Origin: Arthrobacter psychrolactophilus
Lineage (GTDB): Bacteria > Actinomycetota > Actinomycetes > Actinomycetales > Micrococcaceae
DNA: 64,000 nt
Assembly (NCBI RefSeq): GCF_003219795.1
Contig: NZ_QJVC01000012.1
Coordinates: 1 to 64,000 of the forward strand
Reading direction: 5' to 3'
Under the pieces are notes generated by a model that was not told the origin of the DNA, ran no database searches, and saw nothing but the letters and a program-made list of their open reading frames with translations. The first letter of the stretch is position 1; the number at the start of each line of letters is the position of its first letter. Made by a program: the position numbers and the translations under genes. Of the stretch, positions 61,949 to 64,000 are shown piece by piece.

Positions 61949-63766
61949 TTAGGAGCTCCGCGCTTCATCGCGTCGCCGCACGATGATCATAAGGAACAAG
62001 CCGGCAAAGAGTCCGGCCCCTCCCAGGACCGCAACGCCGCCGATCAGCGCTGAGCTACTTCCGGTCACAGCCAAGCTGTCGGAATGAGCTTCCGTTCCTG
62101 CGGGCTTGACCTCACCCAACGGTGTCTTGTTCTCGATCACCGGCGCCTCCTTGACGATCACCGGGACCTTCACATCGGTCACCGGGGCCGGAGGCAGTGC
62201 CCCGCCGTACTCGTGCTCTTGCAGGGGAACGTTTTCCGAGCTCACCCGGCCTTGATTGCTTGGATCGGGAAAGGTGACAGTGGAACTTGTCGAGCGGAAG
62301 TACTGGCCCGCGTATTCAAAGAAGAACTCTCCACTGACCTGCTGATATGCGGGTGTGAAGAACGCGTTCACCGTTTTTCTGGGCGGAACGGGCAATGTGT
62401 ACGTGGTGGACTTGGCTGTCGTCACCGTTGTCGAAATCCCGTAGGTAAGGCTCAGTGATGTCTGAACCTTCGCCCATGGTGCCGATGCCTCGAACAGCAC
62501 ACCCACGGTCGTGGACATCGAGTTGGTGGCCGCCCGCGAGTCCGTGTAGATAAAGCTCATACTGCCAGGCAGCTCGTAATCCACATTTTGCTGGGACCCC
62601 ATGGACGTCTTGACACCATCAACGGCGGTCGGCAATCCCTTGGGAAAATAAATGCACTCCGCATCCGTTGAGGTGCAACCCTTGCTCAGGTATTCAGCGG
62701 CCTGTGCGGGATCTGTAAGTGTCGTGTACTGGCGCACACCAACGTTAAACGTGGCCTCCCAGTCACCGCGGCCCGAGACATTTGCCCCCGACCAGTCACA
62801 CGTGTAGGGGCTGAATTTCACGATCTTTCCCGGTTGGATGCCAGCGGTGATCTGTTCTTGCGTCGGGTTGGGGTTGCCTTGGTAGATGTCGCAGGCCGCG
62901 TCTCGCTCATAACGGCTCGCGCTCTGGTTCTGGGACTTTCCCGCCACCCAGAACTGTGTGTCGAATCCGTCTTCAACGATGTGGTAGCTGAAGTCGGTTC
63001 GAGCCAGCTTCAGGGAATCGTTGCCCTCGGTCGGGCGCATGAAGGCGGCGAAGTGGGTGGATGCCCCGCTGGCTACTGTGTCGGGGGTAGCGTCTGCTGT
63101 GCGCAGCTGCCCATTGACAATGAGGTGCTTATTGCCAGAACTGAATACCCCGTCTTTAAGCGACAACGCATGATCGTCAGTGGACACGGCGGTGACCACA
63201 CCGCGGGCAGTGGCCACTATTTGGGGCATCACATCAAAATCGACGAAATAGCCGTGCACACTCACTTCGTGCGCCGCGGCACACTTATAGGGCGACTTAT
63301 ACTCCACATCGGTGATCAGAACCGGATTGCCAGCAGCATCATCTTTGTAGACGTTGCACACGAAGTCATATTCGTTACCCCTGGGGGTCAGGCTTGGGTG
63401 ACCGAACCAGGCGTCTCCACGCACAGTGTATTTAGTAGGTGCACCAAACTCTGCAATCCTATAGCTAAACTTTCCTTCGGCAATCTTCGGCCCCGTTGTC
63501 TGCCAATCATCCATGCCACCAACGGGAATATTCGTTGCAGGAAAGTCTGTTCCGCGTTCGCTCAGTTCGTAGCTGCCATCGATTAAGGACAGGTTGCCCT
63601 GGACCGAGACCGTGCCATCAACCCTGTAGTCGGCCGCAGCCTGTGCCGCAGACGGAACCAAGACCATGCCGGCGGTGAGCACCAGTGTTGAGAGAACGGC
63701 CAGAGCGACTGGTCGTGGCCGCAGCCCATGGAAATTAGGGGATTGTCGTCGTCGATAATTTGTCAT
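61949..63766 (-). CDS. Cell-wall-anchored surface protein with LAxTG sorting signal
   Basis: A 605-residue secreted protein. A signal peptide runs from RPVALAVLSTLVLTAGMVLV to AAQAAA. The C-terminus has DSLAVTGSSSALIGG, a hydrophobic helix and IIVRRRDEARSS, a sortase signal in the LAxTG form used by class E sortases of high-GC actinobacteria. The body has repeating beta-rich segments, such as the two ADYRVDGTVSVQGNLSLIDG / VNGQLRTADA-like units, and several cysteines. No enzymatic domain recognised; adhesin or structural role inferred. ATG 63766 chosen over GTG 63775. Confidence 0.8.
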   Translation of the reverse strand: MTNYRRRQSPNFHGLRPRPVALAVLSTLVLTAGMVLVPSAAQAAADYRVDGTVSVQGNLSLIDGSYELSERGTDFPATNIPVGGMDDWQTTGPKIAEGKFSYRIAEFGAPTKYTVRGDAWFGHPSLTPRGNEYDFVCNVYKDDAAGNPVLITDVEYKSPYKCAAAHEVSVHGYFVDFDVMPQIVATARGVVTAVSTDDHALSLKDGVFSSGNKHLIVNGQLRTADATPDTVASGASTHFAAFMRPTEGNDSLKLARTDFSYHIVEDGFDTQFWVAGKSQNQSASRYERDAACDIYQGNPNPTQEQITAGIQPGKIVKFSPYTCDWSGANVSGRGDWEATFNVGVRQYTTLTDPAQAAEYLSKGCTSTDAECIYFPKGLPTAVDGVKTSMGSQQNVDYELPGSMSFIYTDSRAATNSMSTTVGVLFEASAPWAKVQTSLSLTYGISTTVTTAKSTTYTLPVPPRKTVNAFFTPAYQQVSGEFFFEYAGQYFRSTSSTVTFPDPSNQGRVSSENVPLQEHEYGGALPPAPVTDVKVPVIVKEAPVIENKTPLGEVKPAGTEAHSDSLAVTGSSSALIGGVAVLGGAGLFAGLFLMIIVRRRDEARSS

Positions 63767-63971
63767 GTCACCCACGCTAACGATGACCCTGACACTGCCG
63801 GAAGAGACCTAGGTCGCCACTGTGCCGCGCCCATCCTCGCAGCTCGCCCCGCCTCACCCCGCTTATCTATGCGGCACAAGAACTCGGGCGGGCGTGCAAC
63901 TACTGCGGCATAAATGCGGAGGAACGGGTGCTATACGCGGCTCAACAACCAACGTGCTAGCCGCCATTCAC

Positions 63972-63993
63972 CCGAGGGCGGTACCGCCCTCGG
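63972..63993. terminator. GC-rich perfect palindrome at window end
   Basis: CCGAGGGCGGTACCGCCCTCGG is a perfect 22-base palindrome. It may be the terminator of a gene beyond the window. Nothing else was found from 63767 onward. Confidence 0.45.
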
Positions 63994-64000
63994 CAAGGGC

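Noticed and set aside
1-64000. CRISPR array, prophage or defence island
   Set aside because: No regularly spaced repeats, cas genes, phage structural genes or restriction-modification genes were seen anywhere in the window.

Overview
This window reads as a chromosomal segment of a high-GC Gram-positive actinobacterium, most likely of the Arthrobacter/Micrococcaceae group. The evidence is a mycothione reductase, two MptB-type polyprenol-phosphomannose mannosyltransferases, a surface protein with an LAxTG-type sorting signal, an RNase P RNA on the minus strand, frequent GTG starts, and hairpins without T-tracts used as terminators. This is inferred from gene content; no database was searched.

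Layout. 1-9.4 kb is an accessory, partly decaying region: the 5' part of asnB, a GlxA-type regulator with an HD-domain partner, a gene-free stretch with a tRNA/tmRNA-like 3' fragment and an IS-like end, RidA, a frameshifted MalY/PatB aminotransferase, a ketopantoate-reductase-like gene, azlCD with a divergent XRE-cupin regulator, and a frameshifted LysE exporter. 9.4-25 kb holds a flavin reductase, a BetT-like transporter, mycothione reductase, several small stress or resistance proteins, an EamA remnant, a DODA-type dioxygenase, a LamG lipoprotein, PhoD and a double-hotdog thioesterase. 25-29.5 kb holds a second GlxA regulator with a divergent MFS pump, an LLM monooxygenase with an MhqD-like hydrolase, and an AT-rich island with three small ORFs. 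29.6-35.8 kb is a tightly coupled biotin operon, bioB-bioA-bioF-P450-bioD, with a divergent BioQ-like TetR gene. 36-40.5 kb carries mostly small proteins of unknown or stress role. 40.5-46.5 kb is a mirrored lipoglycan mannosyltransferase locus (mptB, two GT87-like genes, mptB). 46.5-56.6 kb is housekeeping: orn, tRNA-His, def, a sugar transporter, prfC, rnpB, a long-form gap and yaaA. 56.6-64 kb has two serine-hydrolase lipoproteins flanking a two-component system, then a cell-wall-anchored surface protein.

Main observations. (1) The P450 between bioF and bioD is unusually short and appears to lack the ExxR motif. (2) A TGAAC-N3-GTTCA palindrome sits between the -10 box and the GTG start of an apparently leaderless bioB. 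(3) Near-identical 19-20 nt palindromes overlap the -35 boxes of the DODA dioxygenase and the hydrolase/LLM operon, suggesting a shared quinone or electrophile response. (4) Two tandem mannosyltransferases appear to begin at AUC and AUU codons after good Shine-Dalgarno sites. (5) An AT-rich island encodes three short peptides, each with a strong ribosome site, among several inverted repeats. (6) One of the two serine-hydrolase lipoproteins has lost its catalytic residues.
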